Made by a program: the position numbers and the translations under genes | Notes under the pieces: generated by a model | Seen by the model: the letters and a program-made list of their open reading frames with translations, nothing else | Told to the model about the DNA's origin: nothing | The model's database searches: none | DNA from: Tengunoibacter tsumagoiensis | GTDB lineage: Bacteria > Chloroflexota > Ktedonobacteria > Ktedonobacterales > Ktedonobacteraceae | Assembly: GCF_003967535.1 (NCBI RefSeq) | Contig: NZ_BIFR01000002.1 | Location: 124,001 to 188,000 of the forward strand | Direction: 5' to 3' | DNA: 64,000 bases | Shown here: in pieces, positions 63,906 through 64,000 of the stretch | How positions within the stretch are numbered: position 1 is the stretch's first letter | How the letters are laid out: every line of letters begins with the position of its first letter

Positions 63906-64000
63906 ATGGAGACCGAGCGTACAGAAAAGGTTATTTTTGAGTTTTCTGATGAGGTACATCAGTTTCTTGAAGATCAAGACATTGATTTCTACCAGGAATT
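63906..64000 (+). CDS. Start of a gene cut by the window edge
   Basis: ATG 63906 follows an AGGAG-type site (GAGGAGCAGGGACGTACC) and reads METERTEKVIFEFSDEVHQF then LEDQDIDFYQE to the edge, an acidic, plausible N-terminus. Too short to classify. A minus-strand frame (63777-63977) overlaps it but looks less protein-like. Confidence 0.4.
   Translation, partial: METERTEKVIFEFSDEVHQFLEDQDIDFYQE

Noticed and set aside
63777..63977. Minus-strand 66-codon frame at the right edge
   Set aside because: It overlaps a better plus-strand start with a ribosome site; its own start has none.

Overview
The window looks like accessory chromosome of a free-living, metabolite-rich bacterium with roughly 50% G+C. 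The mix of a very large MalT/SARP regulator, an NHLP-clan leader-like peptide, CHAT/HD/NYN conflict-type genes, a FAAL-started NRPS cluster and many PadR, AraC and MocR regulators suggests a Ktedonobacteria-like Chloroflexota. That placement is inference; no rRNA or housekeeping marker is present. No tRNA, rRNA, CRISPR array or intact transposase was seen.

Layout. (1) 0.6-7.1 kb: three overlapping genes, NYN / degenerate HD + NYN / degenerate HD + CHAT protease, behind a good sigma70-type promoter. This is the best candidate for an undescribed system. (2) 7.2-10.6 kb: a HAMP-containing membrane sensor without a kinase, a decayed gene remnant, a serine beta-lactamase-like hydrolase, a 68-residue NHLP/Os1348-like leader peptide and a 61-residue single-span membrane peptide. 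(3) 10.7-51.1 kb: a lipopeptide-type biosynthetic cluster. It holds a stand-alone epimerisation/condensation-like protein, a MalT-type ATPase with C-terminal SARP domain, a NusG paralogue (LoaP/RfaH type), NRPS genes C-A-T-C-A-T-C-A-T and C-A-T-C-A-T, SbnA and SbnB homologues for L-2,3-diaminopropionate, a DUF4097-like protein, a LuxR regulator with a degenerate receiver, an RND exporter, MbtH, a small unknown protein, an MFS exporter, an acyl-CoA dehydrogenase and a FAAL-ACP-C-A-T starter NRPS. (4) 51.2-62.7 kb: accessory genes. These include a methyltransferase with a duplicated 5' end, a Nudix gene broken by one stop codon, an APH-like kinase with an upstream leader peptide, a SRPBCC/PadR divergent pair, two arrays of hairpin repeats flanking an AraC/hydrolase pair, a MocR regulator, and a minus-strand SDR / substrate-binding protein / SnoaL-like trio. 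(5) 62.7-64 kb: a small membrane protein and the start of another gene.

How the cluster may work. FAAL activates a fatty acid (perhaps desaturated by the acyl-CoA dehydrogenase) and loads it on the ACP. The same protein adds a residue whose A-domain code, read by eye, is DAWQFGLIDK (Gln-like). The other two synthetases carry codes read as DVWHISLVDK (Ser-like), DVWHISLVDK (Ser-like), DILQLGLVYK (Gly-like), DLTKVGEVGK (Asn-like) and DVWHISLVDK (Ser-like). A Gln-Ser-Ser-Gly-Asn-Ser acyl-peptide is the simplest reading, but the SbnA/SbnB pair implies that diaminopropionate replaces at least one Ser-like position. No thioesterase domain is present, so release is unexplained. MbtH would support the A domains; RND and MFS pumps would export the product. 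Terminator-like hairpins in front of NRPS and MbtH genes, plus the NusG paralogue, suggest processive antitermination.
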